From NCBI RefSeq assembly GCF_015627125.1, contig NZ_VTDO01000006.1, positions 100,764 to 164,763 on the forward strand: a stretch of DNA of 64,000 nucleotides. Reading direction: 5' to 3'. Below the pieces are notes generated by a model, which was not told where the DNA came from, did not search any database, and saw only the letters and a list, made by a program, of their open reading frames with translations. Every line of letters starts with the position of its first letter. Position 1 is the stretch's first letter. Below, piece by piece: positions 36,341 to 49,115 of the stretch. This DNA comes from Acinetobacter rathckeae (lineage in GTDB: Bacteria > Pseudomonadota > Gammaproteobacteria > Pseudomonadales > Moraxellaceae). Both the position numbers and the translations under genes were made by a program.

Positions 36341-37066
36341 TTGGATACATTAAGTAGTGCCCATATTTGTTTGTTAGGTGATTTTTCGGATCAAGTGGGA
36401 GCACATAAAGCAATTAATCAGTCACTTTGTATTGCATCATCTAAATACCAAGGCAGATTAACCTATCAGTGGGTAAAAACTAGTGATATTAGTGATGACA
36501 TAGCTTCACAGTTTTCTATGTATGATGCGATTTGGTGTGTTCCTGGAAGCCCTTATGAAAATATGTCAGGGGTATTAAATGTTTTAAATTATGCTAGGAC
36601 TCACAAAGTTCCTTTTTTGGGTACATGTGGTGGGTATCAGCATGCTTTAATTGAATATGCAAGAAACGTTTTATCAATTTTAGATGCTGATCATGCAGAA
36701 ATTAATCCAGAATCTGAGATTTAATTAATAACACTTTTATCATGTGCAATGATAGAAAAGAGTGAGGTAGTATCTATAATAAGCACAACACTTTTACATT
36801 GTATATATGGTACAGACAAGGCAAAGGAGCAGTATCATTGTAGCTTTGGTCTAAATGAACAGTATCTTGCAAGTTTTGAATCGGATACATTTAAGTTTTC
36901 AGCATTTGATAATTCGGGGCATGTACGAGCATTTGAGATTTGTAATCATCCTTTTTTTATTGCAACATCTTATCAGCCAGAGCGTATGGCTTTTCAAAAT
37001 ATTTTACACCCTATTGTTGATCATTTTGTTTTGGCAGCCATCAAAAGAAGTAGTATTAATTCGTGA
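36341..37066 (+). pseudogene. CTP-synthase-like class I glutamine amidotransferase, broken by an in-frame stop
   Basis: The two halves (36341-36721 and 36725-37066) are in the same frame, separated by one TAA at 36722-36724. Read through it, the chain is a ~241-residue stand-alone GATase: an oxyanion strand VPFLGTCGGYQHALIEYARN with nucleophile Cys, and a late HPFFIATSYQPER segment giving the catalytic His and Glu. Such free-standing proteins resemble the glutaminase half of CTP synthase; their partner is unknown. Start TTG 36341 has AAAGG nine bases upstream. A second start at ATG 36749 could make the C-terminal fragment, but neither half has a full triad. A nonsense mutation is the simplest explanation. 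Confidence 0.85.
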
Positions 37067-37518
37067 AACCTAATAGAAATTATTTGGTTTCTAAAAAGTG
37101 TTTAGGCTTAAGAAAAGCGGACTATTCTCTTTAGGAAGGATATAAGCTGACTTATATTCTAGGTTGGTTTTTAGTTTTAGATGAACTCTTGATTAATCTA
37201 ACTACATTTTTGCATTGTGTCCAGAGATACATATTTATCGTAGGTATAGTGGCTTTCTTAAAAAAGTCTGAGTTCAGATCACTGACACTTCAGGAAGTAA
37301 TGTTAATAATCATATTAAATGATGATGGTATAAGCGTATTTTTGAACTAAAAAAGTTGTTCTGGTTTTTATTTAAAGTCATTTAAAATACAGTCAACACT
37401 TTTGATGGGGAAAGAGAAAATTGGTTTTTTCTATATTACTCATTTGTTTAATTATATTTTTTGTTGTATTTGTAAAATCTAAAGAATTCGAGAAAAAGGA
37501 TTGTTGAATTTTAAACAT
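37067..37518. other. AT-rich non-coding stretch upstream of the tRNA-Glu terminator
   Basis: No supported ORF, RNA gene or repeat. A small GAAACC/GGTTTC hairpin lies directly after the amidotransferase stop (about 37065-37091) and may end that transcript weakly. Confidence 0.5.
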
Positions 37519-37553
37519 AAAAAAAGCTCGGTACTTAGTGACGGAGCTTTTTT
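37519..37553 (-). terminator. Terminator downstream of tRNA-Glu
   Basis: A 10-bp stem (AAAAAAGCTC / GAGCTTTTTT) carries A/T runs on both sides, giving a U-tract on the minus-strand transcript. Confidence 0.85.
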
Positions 37554-37559
37554 AGAATT

Positions 37560-37635
37560 TGGCGTCCCTACGGGGATTCGAACCCCGGTTACCGCCGTGA
37601 AAGGGCGATGTCCTAGGCCTCTAGACGATAGGGAC
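37560..37635 (-). tRNA. tRNA-Glu (anticodon TTC)
   Basis: The minus strand folds as a full cloverleaf: acceptor GTCCCTA pairs with TAGGGAC, the anticodon loop is CTTTCAC with TTC, and the T-loop is GGTTCGAATCC. The CCA end is encoded at 37560-37562. It is 76 nt with a D-arm AGAGGCCTAGG typical of bacterial tRNA-Glu. It is followed by a terminator; no integrase or repeat next to it suggests an insertion here. Confidence 0.97.
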
Positions 37636-37655
37636 GTTTAGAAGATGACAGTATC

Positions 37656-38315
37656 TTATTGATCTGTCATCAAACTGTCAAGTGTTTGTGGGGAGAGTTT
37701 GTTTAAAATATAGCAAAACAACTCAGCTGTTTTTTGGGTGTCATATAGTGCAGAGTGTGCCTCTTTACCATCGAACTCAATGCCTGCTTGTATACAAGAC
37801 TTAGCAAGTACAGTTTGTCCAAACATAACTGCACTTAAGGTCACTGTGTCGAAAACAGAGAAACTATGGAAAGGATTTTGATTTTTTGTGGCTGTACGTG
37901 CCACAGCGGCTTGTAAAAAGCTTAAATCAAAGTGTGCATTATGACCGACTAGCACAGCATGGCTGCACTTTTGTTGGCGACGCACTTCTGTAATTGCCTT
38001 GAAAATTCGTTTTAATGCACTGGTTTCATCTTCAGCCATGGCAATACGTAATGGGCTAAAAGGGTCTATACCAATAAATTCTAGCGAGCGTTTATCTAGG
38101 TTTGCACCAACAAATGGATTGATGTGTGCATGAATAGATGGGCCAGGCACAAACTGCCCAACGTCATTATAAATAATTGGAATACAGGCAATTTCTAGCA
38201 AAGCATCGGTTTGTGCATTAAATCCTGCTGTTTCAACATCAACAACAACAGGCAAGAAGCCTCGGAAACGTTGTCCAATGAGTGGTGTTTGTTCAGTTGT
38301 CACACTTTTCTCCAT
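37656..38315 (-). CDS. rnt: Ribonuclease T
   Basis: RNase T trims 3' ends of tRNAs and other stable RNAs and removes the CCA-terminal A. The 219-residue protein is a DEDDh exonuclease: VVDVETAGF (D, E), [11 protein letters not shown] (D) and [12 protein letters not shown] (H, D). The basic patch [10 protein letters not shown] and [18 protein letters not shown] match RNase T more than DnaQ. It overlaps the end of pyrC by 16 bases, so the two are one transcript, with tRNA-Glu just downstream. Confidence 0.95.
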   Translation of the reverse strand: MEKSVTTEQTPLIGQRFRGFLPVVVDVETAGFNAQTDALLEIACIPIIYNDVGQFVPGPSIHAHINPFVGANLDKRSLEFIGIDPFSPLRIAMAEDETSALKRIFKAITEVRRQQKCSHAVLVGHNAHFDLSFLQAAVARTATKNQNPFHSFSVFDTVTLSAVMFGQTVLAKSCIQAGIEFDGKEAHSALYDTQKTAELFCYILNKLSPQTLDSLMTDQ

Positions 38316-39334
38316 TGAAGCGTTTTTCCTGCAAATAATGGAATGATTTGTTGGTCTTCTAGATAATCGAATGATTCAGGAACGACAAAATCTTCTTTGA
38401 TTAATGTGATCTGTTGCGTATTTCGCGGTAGACCATAAAAATCTGCACCAAAGTGGCTAGCAAAGCCTTCTAGACGTTCAATTTTTCCAACTTGATCAAA
38501 CGCCTGAGCATAGAGTTCAATGGCGGTGACAGCACTATAACATCCTGCACAACCACATGCATTTTCTTTGGCGTCTTGTGCATGTGGGGCACTGTCTGTA
38601 CCTAAGAAAAATTTAGGATTACCACTGGTTGCAACTTCAAGTAATGCAGATTGATGGCTTTGGCGTTTTAAAATAGGTAAACAGTAGAAGTGTGGTTTAA
38701 TACCACCAACCAACATGTGATTACGGTTAAATAATAGATGTTGAGGGGTAATGGTTGCTGCAACTTTATGGCCTTGAGCAAGAACAAATTGTGCTGCATC
38801 TGCGGTTGTAATGTGTTCTAGTACGATTTTAAGTTCAGGAAATTGCTGAATAACAGGCTGTAATACTTCATCTAAAAAGCGTTTTTCACGGTCAAAAATG
38901 TCTATGTGTGAATGAGTGACTTCACCATGTAAAAGCAATGGGACTTGATGTTTTTCGAGTTGTTCAAGTACAGCATAGACATTACGTATATCACTTACAC
39001 CATTTGCTGAATTGGTGGTTGCACCAGCAGGGTAAAGTTTAACGGCATTTACATGCTCAGATTGTTTTATTTTTTGAATTTCATCAGGAGAAGTATGATC
39101 TGTTAAATAGAGTACCATGCGAGGGTCAAAAGCCACGCCTTCAGGTACATGTGCCATAATACGGGCTCTGTAGGCAATCGCTTCTTCAACCGTTTTTACT
39201 GGTGGAACAAGGTTTGGCATGCAAATGGCACGGTGAAATTGGCTTGCAAGATCAGGAACAGTGCGTTCTAGGGCTTTACCATCTCTTAGGTGGGCATGCC
39301 AGTCATCTGGCTGAATCAGTGTTATTGTATTCAC
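38300..39334 (-). CDS. pyrC: Dihydroorotase (class II)
   Basis: PyrC closes carbamoyl-aspartate to dihydroorotate in pyrimidine synthesis. The 344-residue protein has metal-binding [10 protein letters not shown] near the N-terminus, [18 protein letters not shown] with the carbamylated Lys, [10 protein letters not shown], and [11 protein letters not shown] with the catalytic Asp. Length is normal for the E. coli type. It is co-transcribed with rnt. Confidence 0.97.
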   Translation of the reverse strand: MNTITLIQPDDWHAHLRDGKALERTVPDLASQFHRAICMPNLVPPVKTVEEAIAYRARIMAHVPEGVAFDPRMVLYLTDHTSPDEIQKIKQSEHVNAVKLYPAGATTNSANGVSDIRNVYAVLEQLEKHQVPLLLHGEVTHSHIDIFDREKRFLDEVLQPVIQQFPELKIVLEHITTADAAQFVLAQGHKVAATITPQHLLFNRNHMLVGGIKPHFYCLPILKRQSHQSALLEVATSGNPKFFLGTDSAPHAQDAKENACGCAGCYSAVTAIELYAQAFDQVGKIERLEGFASHFGADFYGLPRNTQQITLIKEDFVVPESFDYLEDQQIIPLFAGKTLQWRKV

Positions 39335-39448
39335 AGTGAAGTCTAATCGCTAAGGTGAGTAAATGATAATGCATAATTCCAAAAAAGCATAATCTCATCT
39401 GATAAGTTATATACCAATAGCACACTTGCTGGCTCTAAGGTGTTTGCT

Positions 39449-39985
39449 TTAGCTTGCGATAATGGCTGAATTCATCATTTTATAATAAATCGCAGTTGCC
39501 GAGTATTGACCATCTGAGCTTAATGCAAAATGAGGAATTACACCTGCACGAGTAAATCCTTGTTTAAGATATAGTTGCTCTGATACATCACCTAAGCGAG
39601 TATCTAATACCAGTAACTGTACATTTAAATCTATTGCACAGGTTTCTAGTGTTTTTAGCAGTAAGGTTGCAATGCCTTGTTTTCTGTATGATGACATCAC
39701 CATCAGTTTTTCGACTTCAGCACGGTGCTGACCATTCTTTTTTTCAGTCAAAGACAGTTGAACACTACCAACCACTTGCTTATTTTGTATGGCAATAAAT
39801 AAATTCTTTTGGTTACTTAAAACTTGCTTATTCAGCTGTTCTAAATAATCAGCCACTTCATGGGGCTGAGTGGGTGCTAAAAATCCAATAGAAGCACCGC
39901 TTTCAATACAGTCATTAAATAGTATGGTGAGTTGATTTTGAAATGGGGCAGGGTCTTGTATTTGTAAGATCTCTATAGCGTGCAT
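39449..39985 (-). CDS. GNAT-family N-acetyltransferase
   Basis: A 178-residue GNAT protein. Acetyl-CoA-binding motif A is VEKLMVMSSYRKQGIATLLLKTLE, followed by LLVLDTRLGDVSEQLYLKQGFTRAGVIPHFALS, the usual motif-B strand and helix. This layout suits small-molecule or drug acetyltransferases, but the substrate cannot be read. It is a single gene between argG and pyrC on the same strand. No signal peptide. Confidence 0.88.
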   Translation of the reverse strand: MHAIEILQIQDPAPFQNQLTILFNDCIESGASIGFLAPTQPHEVADYLEQLNKQVLSNQKNLFIAIQNKQVVGSVQLSLTEKKNGQHRAEVEKLMVMSSYRKQGIATLLLKTLETCAIDLNVQLLVLDTRLGDVSEQLYLKQGFTRAGVIPHFALSSDGQYSATAIYYKMMNSAIIAS

Positions 39986-40138
39986 GCTATTTTATTGGTC
40001 TAATTCTATTTCTATTGAATAAAAAAGATAAGTTAAAAGGTGTGATGTTTCAAGATATTTGGAAATAAAACTTCACTGGTTAAGATTTTGTTATTTTGGA
40101 TGATGTGGCTATTTAGGCGGGATCTTGAAGAGGGGGTA

Positions 40139-40171
40139 AAACCACCTTAACTTAATTGAGCCAAGGTGGTA
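40139..40171 (-). terminator. Terminator after argG
   Basis: ACCACCTT pairs with AAGGTGGT across a 14-nt loop; on the minus strand TTTTA follows. It lies 10-40 bp past the argG stop. Confidence 0.75.
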
Positions 40172-40180
40172 TTTACTTGA

Positions 40181-41834
<1,654 letters not shown>

Positions 41835-42010
41835 CAGGAGAGTGGTACATGTACCCGCCGAAGGAGCAACGACCCCGGAATCTCTCAGGCAAAAGGACTG
41901 TAATATAAACATATCAATCTGGAGAGAAGTAGATTTGCTCTACTCACCGAAGGAAGAAGGTAAAAGTAAGGTTACTTTTACTGAAGATCTCAGGTCAAAG
42001 TACAGATGGG
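41835..42010 (+). ncRNA. Tandem glycine riboswitch
   Basis: Two glycine-aptamer-like units follow each other. Aptamer 1 (about 41835-41900) has GGAGAG...CCGCCGAAGGAGCAA...CCGGAATCTCTCAGGCAAAAGGACTG. Aptamer 2 (about 41919-42005) has CTGGAGAGAAG...CACCGAAGGAAGAAGG...TGAAGATCTCAGGTCAAAGTACAG. The short linker and both conserved cores are those of the known class. It ends ~30 bp before the dadA start, ahead of the AAGGAG ribosome site, and I see no terminator hairpin, so control is more likely at translation or RNA stability. The regulated unit is dadA, probably with sbmA. Confidence 0.93.
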
Positions 42011-42035
42011 GCTAAAGCACTCAAGGAGATGTTTT

Positions 42036-43304
42036 ATGCCACATGTTATTGTCATTGGTGCGGGTGTAACGGGCGTAACAACTGCCTATGAACTGAGCCA
42101 AATGGGTTTTGAAGTCACTGTGCTTGATAAGCATTTGTATCCTGCAATGGAAACGTCATTTGCCAATGGCGGACAACTGTCTGCGTGCAATGCGGAAGTT
42201 TGGAATCAACGTGCAACCATTTTAAAAGGTTTAAAATGGATGACAAAAAAAGATGCACCTCTGTTAATTAATCCCTCTTTTGACTTACATAAGTATGCTT
42301 GGCTGATGGAGTTTATGGGGAATATTAAACATTATGAAAAAAATACCATAGATACTGTTAAGTTGGCATTACTCGCTCGTGAACGCATGTTTCAAGTGGC
42401 TGAAAAAGAAGGCATAGACTTTAACTTGGAAAAGAAAGGCATTTTGCATTTTTATCACTCTGCAGAAGACTTTAAAGTGGCAGGTGATGTCAATGATCTG
42501 TTGCGTAAAGGTGGACTAAAGCGTTATGAAGTCACCAGTGATGAAATGAAAAAAATAGAACCAACATTGCAAGGTGACTATTATGCAGGATTTTATACTG
42601 AAGATGATGCCACGGGCGATATTCATAAATTTAGTACAGGTCTTGCTGAAGCTTCAAAAAAATATGGGGTGAAGTATCGTTTTGGCACAGAAGTAACAGC
42701 TGTGGTCAACCATGAGCGTAGTGTGACGGTAAAATACACATGCAGTGCTGAAGATGTAAAAGGCAACGTGAGTGAAATTCATGAAATACATGCAGATGCC
42801 GTGGTGGTGTGCGGAGGTGTTGCCAGTTATCATTTAGCCAATGCAATGGGGGATCGAGTGAGTATTTATCCTGTGAAAGGGTATTCGATTACCGTGGCAT
42901 TAGATGATGAACAAAGCCAAAACAATGCACCGTGGGTCAGTTTGCTTGACGAGAGTGCAAAAATTGTCACATCACGCTTAGGTAAAAACCGTTTTAGAGT
43001 GGCAGGTACAGCAGAATTTAATGGTTATAATCGTGACATTCGAGCAGACAGAATTCAGCCACTCATTGATTGGGTGAATAAAAACTTTGAGGTCTCTACC
43101 GAGTCTGCCGTGCCATGGAGTGGATTACGCCCAATGATGCCTGATATGATGCCTAAAGTGAAGCGTAGCCGACACCCTCGGGTCTTTTACAATACAGGTC
43201 ATGGTCATTTAGGCTTTACATTATCTGCTGCAACAGCGGTGATGATTAGCGAAGAAATTCAACAAATGATTGTGGCAGACCAAAAGCAGTATAAAGTGGC
43301 TTAA
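42036..43304 (+). CDS. dadA: D-amino acid dehydrogenase-like FAD oxidoreductase
   Basis: A 422-residue DAO-superfamily flavoenzyme. The N-terminal Rossmann motif is VIGAGVTGVTTAYELSQMGFEVTVLDK; FANGGQLSACNAEVWN is the conserved segment after it, and PWSGLRPMMPDMMP plus GHGHLGFTLSAATA close the FAD site, matching DadA small-subunit proteins. DadA oxidises D-amino acids, classically D-alanine, to keto acids and ammonia. Start ATG 42036 has AAGGAG at ideal spacing; ten extra upstream codons belong to the leader. The glycine riboswitch directly upstream suggests that glycine is a substrate or signal. No alr/dadX racemase gene follows, unlike the usual dadAX operon. Confidence 0.92.
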   Translation: MPHVIVIGAGVTGVTTAYELSQMGFEVTVLDKHLYPAMETSFANGGQLSACNAEVWNQRATILKGLKWMTKKDAPLLINPSFDLHKYAWLMEFMGNIKHYEKNTIDTVKLALLARERMFQVAEKEGIDFNLEKKGILHFYHSAEDFKVAGDVNDLLRKGGLKRYEVTSDEMKKIEPTLQGDYYAGFYTEDDATGDIHKFSTGLAEASKKYGVKYRFGTEVTAVVNHERSVTVKYTCSAEDVKGNVSEIHEIHADAVVVCGGVASYHLANAMGDRVSIYPVKGYSITVALDDEQSQNNAPWVSLLDESAKIVTSRLGKNRFRVAGTAEFNGYNRDIRADRIQPLIDWVNKNFEVSTESAVPWSGLRPMMPDMMPKVKRSRHPRVFYNTGHGHLGFTLSAATAVMISEEIQQMIVADQKQYKVA

Positions 43305-43388
43305 TGCTCATGCGACAGATCTCCTAGAGTAAACGCGCAGTTAGTGTATTTACTGTATTTAAAACTTATGAATATTTGATTGATCACT

Positions 43389-44585
43389 ATGTTTAAATCC
43401 TTCTTCCCAAATCCTAAGCTGTTTTTTTTATCTGCAACCATCTGGTGCATAGTGAGTATGTTGTTATGGTACACGGGAGGGGAACACTGGGGGGAATGGA
43501 TTGGTTTTCCCAAAGGCTATGCAGTAGAAGGTTTACCCATTGGGGTGAGTCGTTTTTGGCATATGTCATTTATTTGGTTTTATCTTTGGTTTGCTGGTTT
43601 TACTGCTATATTTTTTTTGTTTTGGCATGTTGTTGCCAACCATAAGTGGCAAAAGTGGTCTATTTTAGGTTCGGCTTTTATTATTTTTAATATTTGGTTT
43701 GATGTACAAGTCAGCGTCGCGATTAATGCATGGTATGGGCCATTTTGGGATCTTATTCAAAATATGATTTCTAAACATGGTGGTAATATTAATGATCTAT
43801 ACATGGGGACGCTGACCTTTATGTATATTGCCATGGTGTCTATTTTTGTGGCGTTGATGAATACATTTTTTGTAAGCCACTACATTTTTCGTTGGCGTAC
43901 TGCGATGACTGAACATTATACCGAACAGTGGCATTTGTTGCGTCATATTGAAGGGGCGTCACAGCGTGTGCAAGAAGATACCATGCGTTTTGCCACCATT
44001 ATGGAAACGCTTGGAGTACGTTTTATTTCTGCGATTATTACCCTGATTGCATTTTTACCTGTGTTATTTATTTTATCTAAACATGTACCTGTTTTACCTA
44101 TTGTTGGTGGAATTCCACACTCATTGGTTTGGGCAGCTGTGGTTTGGTCTGTATTTGGTACATTATTGATGGTTGTGGTGGGGATTAAACTGCCTGGACT
44201 TGAGTTTAATAATCAAAAAGTAGAAGCGGCATATCGCAAAGAGTTGGTCTATGGCGAAGACCATGCAGACCGTGCAGAACCCGCTACGTTAAAAGAACTA
44301 TTTGGTTATGTACGTCATAACTATTTTAGGTTGTACTTTCATTATACGTATTTTAATTTAATCAGTAACTGGTATATGCAACTCGACATTTTATTTAGCT
44401 TAGTGGTACTGTTTCCATCAATTTCGGCAGGTTTAATTACTTTGGGTTTAATTAACCAAATTGGAAATGTATTTGATAAGGTACGTTCAGCTTTTCAATA
44501 TTTGATTACCTCATGGAAAACAATTATTGAGCTGTTATCTATTGTGAAGCGTTTAAAAATGTTCGAAGAGAGTATAAATAAATAG
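43389..44585 (+). CDS. sbmA: SbmA/BacA-type peptide antibiotic importer
   Basis: SbmA is a proton-driven inner-membrane homodimer that imports peptides such as microcins and proline-rich antimicrobial peptides. The 398-residue protein has about eight membrane helices and the conserved blocks [54 protein letters not shown] and [12 protein letters not shown], ending [17 protein letters not shown]. It follows dadA by 84 bp on the same strand with no terminator between, so it probably falls under the same riboswitch leader. Start ATG 43389 (MFKSFFPNP) fits the family. A strong terminator follows. Confidence 0.93.
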   Translation: MFKSFFPNPKLFFLSATIWCIVSMLLWYTGGEHWGEWIGFPKGYAVEGLPIGVSRFWHMSFIWFYLWFAGFTAIFFLFWHVVANHKWQKWSILGSAFIIFNIWFDVQVSVAINAWYGPFWDLIQNMISKHGGNINDLYMGTLTFMYIAMVSIFVALMNTFFVSHYIFRWRTAMTEHYTEQWHLLRHIEGASQRVQEDTMRFATIMETLGVRFISAIITLIAFLPVLFILSKHVPVLPIVGGIPHSLVWAAVVWSVFGTLLMVVVGIKLPGLEFNNQKVEAAYRKELVYGEDHADRAEPATLKELFGYVRHNYFRLYFHYTYFNLISNWYMQLDILFSLVVLFPSISAGLITLGLINQIGNVFDKVRSAFQYLITSWKTIIELLSIVKRLKMFEESINK

Positions 44586-44592
44586 CATAAAA

Positions 44593-44633
44593 GGCCCAAG
44601 TTAGGTCTAAACCTAGCTTGGGCTTCGTTTTTT
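44593..44633 (+). terminator. Terminator after sbmA
   Basis: GCCCAAGTTAGGT pairs with ACCTAGCTTGGGC (one mismatch) around CTAA, followed by TTCGTTTTTTC. It lies between convergent sbmA and gatB. Confidence 0.88.
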
Positions 44634-44646
44634 CTTAGGTAAATGT

Positions 44647-46101
44647 TTAACCTAAGAGTTGTTTCATTAGTTGGTTCACTTGAGCTGGGTTGGCTTTACC
44701 ACGAGATGCTTTCATCACTTGTCCAACAAGACCGTTAAAGGCTTTTTCTTTACCAGATTTGTACTCTTCAACCATTTTTTCATTGGCCGCAAGTACTTCT
44801 TTAATCATGGCTTCGATCGCACCTGTATCTGTTTCTTGTTTCAAGCCTTTTTCAGCAATAATTTGGTCTGCGGTTTGGGCTGGAGCTTCCCATAAGTAAG
44901 CAAACACTTGTTTCGCAATTTTGCCACTGATGGTGTTGTCGACAATACGTGCAACCATGCCACCAAGTTGTGCTGCACTGATAGGCGATTCTGTAATGTC
45001 TAGGTTTGCTTTGTTTAGTGCCCCAGAGAATTCACCCATCACCCAGTTGGCAGCAATTTTTGCATGTTTTGCACCACCTGAAGCGACCACAACTGCTTCA
45101 AAAAAGTCAGCCATTTCACGACTTAATGTGAGTACACGTGCATCGTATTCAGTTAGTGCATAGTCATTGATAAAGCGTTCACGCCGTGCTTGAGGTAGCT
45201 CAGGCATATCTGCTTGAATGTCTAAGATTTGCTGTTCAGAAATGTGTACAGGTAATAAGTCTGGGTCAGGGAAGTAGCGATAGTCATTGGCTTCTTCCTT
45301 GCTACGCATAGAGCGTGTTTCCATTTTATTCGGGTCAAACAAACGGGTTTCTTGTACAATTTTTCCGCCACTTTCTAAGATATCCATTTGGCGTTCAATT
45401 TCAACGTCAATGGCTTTTTCAATAAAGCGGAATGAGTTAATGTTTTTTAACTCGCAACGTGTACCAAACGCATCACCTGGTTTACGTAGTGATACATTAC
45501 AGTCACAGCGGAAAGAGCCTTCAGCCATGTTGCCATCAGAGATACCTAACCAGCGTACAAGTGTGTGAATAGCACGTACATATGCCACAGCTTCTTCAGT
45601 TGAGCGCATGTCTGGTTCAGATACAATCTCAAGCAGTGGCGTGCCTGCACGGTTTAAGTCAATGCCTGTCATGCCTTCAAAGTCTTCATGCAGTGACTTA
45701 CCTGCATCTTCTTCTAAGTGGGCACGGGTCACGCCAATACGCTTTTGCGTGCCGTCTTCTAAAAAGATATCAATATGGCCTAAACCAACAATTGGGTTGT
45801 CCATTTGGCTAATTTGGTAGCCTTTTGGAGAGTCTGGGTAAAAGTAGTTTTTACGTGCAAATACGGAAGCACGGTCAATTTCTGCATCAATACCTAAACC
45901 AAAACGAATGGCTTTATCGACCACAACGCGGTTCAGTACAGGCAGTACGCCCGGCATGGCTAAATCAACCAAACTGGCTTGGGTGTTTGGTTCAGCACCA
46001 AATGCCACGCTTGAGCCAGAGAATATCTTTGACTGTGTATTTAACTGGGTGTGAATTTCTAATCCAATCACCACTTCCCAGCCATCAATCAACTTTGCCA
46101 T
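44647..46101 (-). CDS. gatB: Asp-tRNA(Asn)/Glu-tRNA(Gln) amidotransferase subunit B
   Basis: GatB activates the mischarged Asp- or Glu-tRNA so that ammonia from GatA can amidate it. The 484-residue protein has [24 protein letters not shown], the [14 protein letters not shown] segment, the [15 protein letters not shown] block and the C-terminal YqeY-like tail ([21 protein letters not shown]). The start overlaps the gatA stop by one base (TAATG), giving translational coupling. Confidence 0.97.
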   Translation of the reverse strand: MAKLIDGWEVVIGLEIHTQLNTQSKIFSGSSVAFGAEPNTQASLVDLAMPGVLPVLNRVVVDKAIRFGLGIDAEIDRASVFARKNYFYPDSPKGYQISQMDNPIVGLGHIDIFLEDGTQKRIGVTRAHLEEDAGKSLHEDFEGMTGIDLNRAGTPLLEIVSEPDMRSTEEAVAYVRAIHTLVRWLGISDGNMAEGSFRCDCNVSLRKPGDAFGTRCELKNINSFRFIEKAIDVEIERQMDILESGGKIVQETRLFDPNKMETRSMRSKEEANDYRYFPDPDLLPVHISEQQILDIQADMPELPQARRERFINDYALTEYDARVLTLSREMADFFEAVVVASGGAKHAKIAANWVMGEFSGALNKANLDITESPISAAQLGGMVARIVDNTISGKIAKQVFAYLWEAPAQTADQIIAEKGLKQETDTGAIEAMIKEVLAANEKMVEEYKSGKEKAFNGLVGQVMKASRGKANPAQVNQLMKQLLG

Positions 46102-47579
46102 TATACATTCTCCTTTGCAATTTCAGCACGTTGGCTATGCCAGTCGGTGGTTTTTTGGTATTGGTGGACAATAGAAAGTAGTTGAGATTCTGACCAATAA
46201 TTGCCAATGAGCTGTAAACCTACAGGTAAGCCGTGTTGGTCAAAACCAACAGGGGCATTAATGGCCGGGTGTCCTGAAAGGTTGGCTGCAAGCGTGTATA
46301 AATCGCCTAAGTACATTTCTACTGGGTCAAGTGCTGCCCCAATTTTGTATGCTGTGGTTGGTGCAGATGGTGCTGCAATTACATCAACTTGGGAAAATGC
46401 ATTTAAGAAGTCTTGTTGGATTAAGCGACGTACTTTTTGAGCCTTCACATAGTAGGCATCGTAGTAGCCGGCAGAAAGGGCATAGGTACCAATTAAAATG
46501 CGGCGTTTAACTTCTTCACCAAAACCTTCTGAGCGAGAGCGTTTGTAAAGGTCGTTTAGGTCTTGTGGGTTTTCACAGCGATAACCAAAACGTACACCAT
46601 CGTAACGAGATAAGTTTGATGAGGCTTCAGCAGGTGCAATCAGGTAGTAGGTTGGCACGTATGATTCAACCATGTTGAGATCAACTTCTACTAATGTTGC
46701 ACCCATGCTTTCAAGTTGTTTGAGTGCTTCTTCAACACGCTGTTTCACATCTGCATGTAAACCATCTACATTGAAATATTGTTTTGGAATACCAATACGT
46801 AAACCTTGTATCGCTGTTTTGTTGAGGTTGCTGACGTAGTCATCTACAGGCTGTTGTACAGAAGTAGAGTCTTTGTCGTCATGACCTGCCAATACGTTCA
46901 TGAGATAGGCACAGTCTTCTGCCGAACGTGCCATTGGGCCTGCTTGGTCTAAAGATGATGCAAATGCGATCATACCAAAGCGAGAAACACGACCATATGT
47001 TGGTTTTAAGCCTGTTAAACCACAAAATGATGCAGGTTGGCGAATTGAACCACCTGTATCTGTCCCTGTTGCCAGTGGTGCAAGGTCAGCAGCAACTACA
47101 GCAGAAGAGCCACCCGAAGAGCCACCTGGTACGTGAGCCAAGTTCCAAGGGTTTTTGGTTGCACCGTAAAATGAACTTTCAGAAGTAGAGCCCATTGCGA
47201 ACTCATCCATGTTCACTTTGCCCAAAGTCACCATGTTCGCTTGTTTGATTTTTGTAACAACAGTAGCGTCATATGGTGAGATAAAATTATCTAACATTTT
47301 TGAGCCAGCAGCGCTACGAATGCCTTGGGTACAAAAAATATCTTTGTGTGCAAGTGGAATACCTGCCAGTGGGTGTGCATTGCCTGCATTGAGTGCAATA
47401 TCGGCCGCATCTGCTTGAGCGAGTGCCAGTTCTGGGGTTGCGGTCACATAACTGTTGATTTGTGGGTCAATCTTGGCAATACGGTTGAGGTAGTGCTGTG
47501 TGAGCTCACGTGATGAAAAATCGCGTTGTTTTAGCCCGCTTGAGAGTTCTTTAATCGTTAAACGATGTAAGTCAGTCAT
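46101..47579 (-). CDS. gatA: Asp-tRNA(Asn)/Glu-tRNA(Gln) amidotransferase subunit A
   Basis: GatA is the glutaminase of the complex and belongs to the amidase-signature family. In its 492 residues the Ser-cisSer-Lys triad is readable: Lys in [10 protein letters not shown], and the two serines in [17 protein letters not shown], with [14 protein letters not shown] after. Length and motifs are complete. It follows gatC by 34 bp and is coupled to gatB. Confidence 0.97.
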   Translation of the reverse strand: MTDLHRLTIKELSSGLKQRDFSSRELTQHYLNRIAKIDPQINSYVTATPELALAQADAADIALNAGNAHPLAGIPLAHKDIFCTQGIRSAAGSKMLDNFISPYDATVVTKIKQANMVTLGKVNMDEFAMGSTSESSFYGATKNPWNLAHVPGGSSGGSSAVVAADLAPLATGTDTGGSIRQPASFCGLTGLKPTYGRVSRFGMIAFASSLDQAGPMARSAEDCAYLMNVLAGHDDKDSTSVQQPVDDYVSNLNKTAIQGLRIGIPKQYFNVDGLHADVKQRVEEALKQLESMGATLVEVDLNMVESYVPTYYLIAPAEASSNLSRYDGVRFGYRCENPQDLNDLYKRSRSEGFGEEVKRRILIGTYALSAGYYDAYYVKAQKVRRLIQQDFLNAFSQVDVIAAPSAPTTAYKIGAALDPVEMYLGDLYTLAANLSGHPAINAPVGFDQHGLPVGLQLIGNYWSESQLLSIVHQYQKTTDWHSQRAEIAKENV

Positions 47580-47613
47580 AATATCTGCTATTGGTCAAAT
47601 TGATCGAAAAAGG

Positions 47614-47925
47614 TTATTCAATAACACGTGGCACAAGGTATAGACCTTGTTCTACACTTGGTGCAACTGCTTGATATTCATCACGATGGTTGGTTTGTGA
47701 TACACAGTCGTCACGCAGTGGCTGAGCGTTGTCAAATGGACTCTTGAGGGGTTCGACACCTTCGGTATTTATGTTCTTCAATGTATCCATCATGTCTAAA
47801 ATTTTATTTAAACTTTGTGCGTATGCTTGAGATTGCGTATCATTAAGCGATAATCGAGCGAGATTGGCAATGCTCGATACGGTTTGAGCATCTAAATCGG
47901 TATGCTGTGTATCTGGGGTTGACAT
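47614..47925 (-). CDS. gatC: Asp-tRNA(Asn)/Glu-tRNA(Gln) amidotransferase subunit C
   Basis: A 103-residue helical subunit that wraps around GatA and GatB. TVSSIANLARLSLND and LNKILDMMDTLKNINTEGVEPL are the family's conserved segments, and the tail YLVPRVIE is typical. The frame is open far upstream, but ATG 47925 with GAGGTGAT before it gives the normal protein; the longer version would overlap mreB. First gene of the gatCAB operon, divergent from mreB. Confidence 0.96.
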   Translation of the reverse strand: MSTPDTQHTDLDAQTVSSIANLARLSLNDTQSQAYAQSLNKILDMMDTLKNINTEGVEPLKSPFDNAQPLRDDCVSQTNHRDEYQAVAPSVEQGLYLVPRVIE

Positions 47926-48053
47926 ATAATCACCTCGTTCAGTATCAAAAACTTTGAAATATCCTGTGATATGATAAGCGATTGACTTGTTCAAATCATC
48001 ACATTTAGTTAAAGTTGCCAACTTGCGTCCATATTTGTAAAAACTGGGAATGA

Positions 48054-49097
<1,044 letters not shown>

Positions 49098-49115
49098 CAT
49101 AAGGTAGGAAGGCGG

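Noticed and set aside
37560..37635. tRNA-Glu as an integration site
   Set aside because: There is no partial tRNA 3'-end repeat, integrase or foreign-looking block next to it; rnt-pyrC follow directly.
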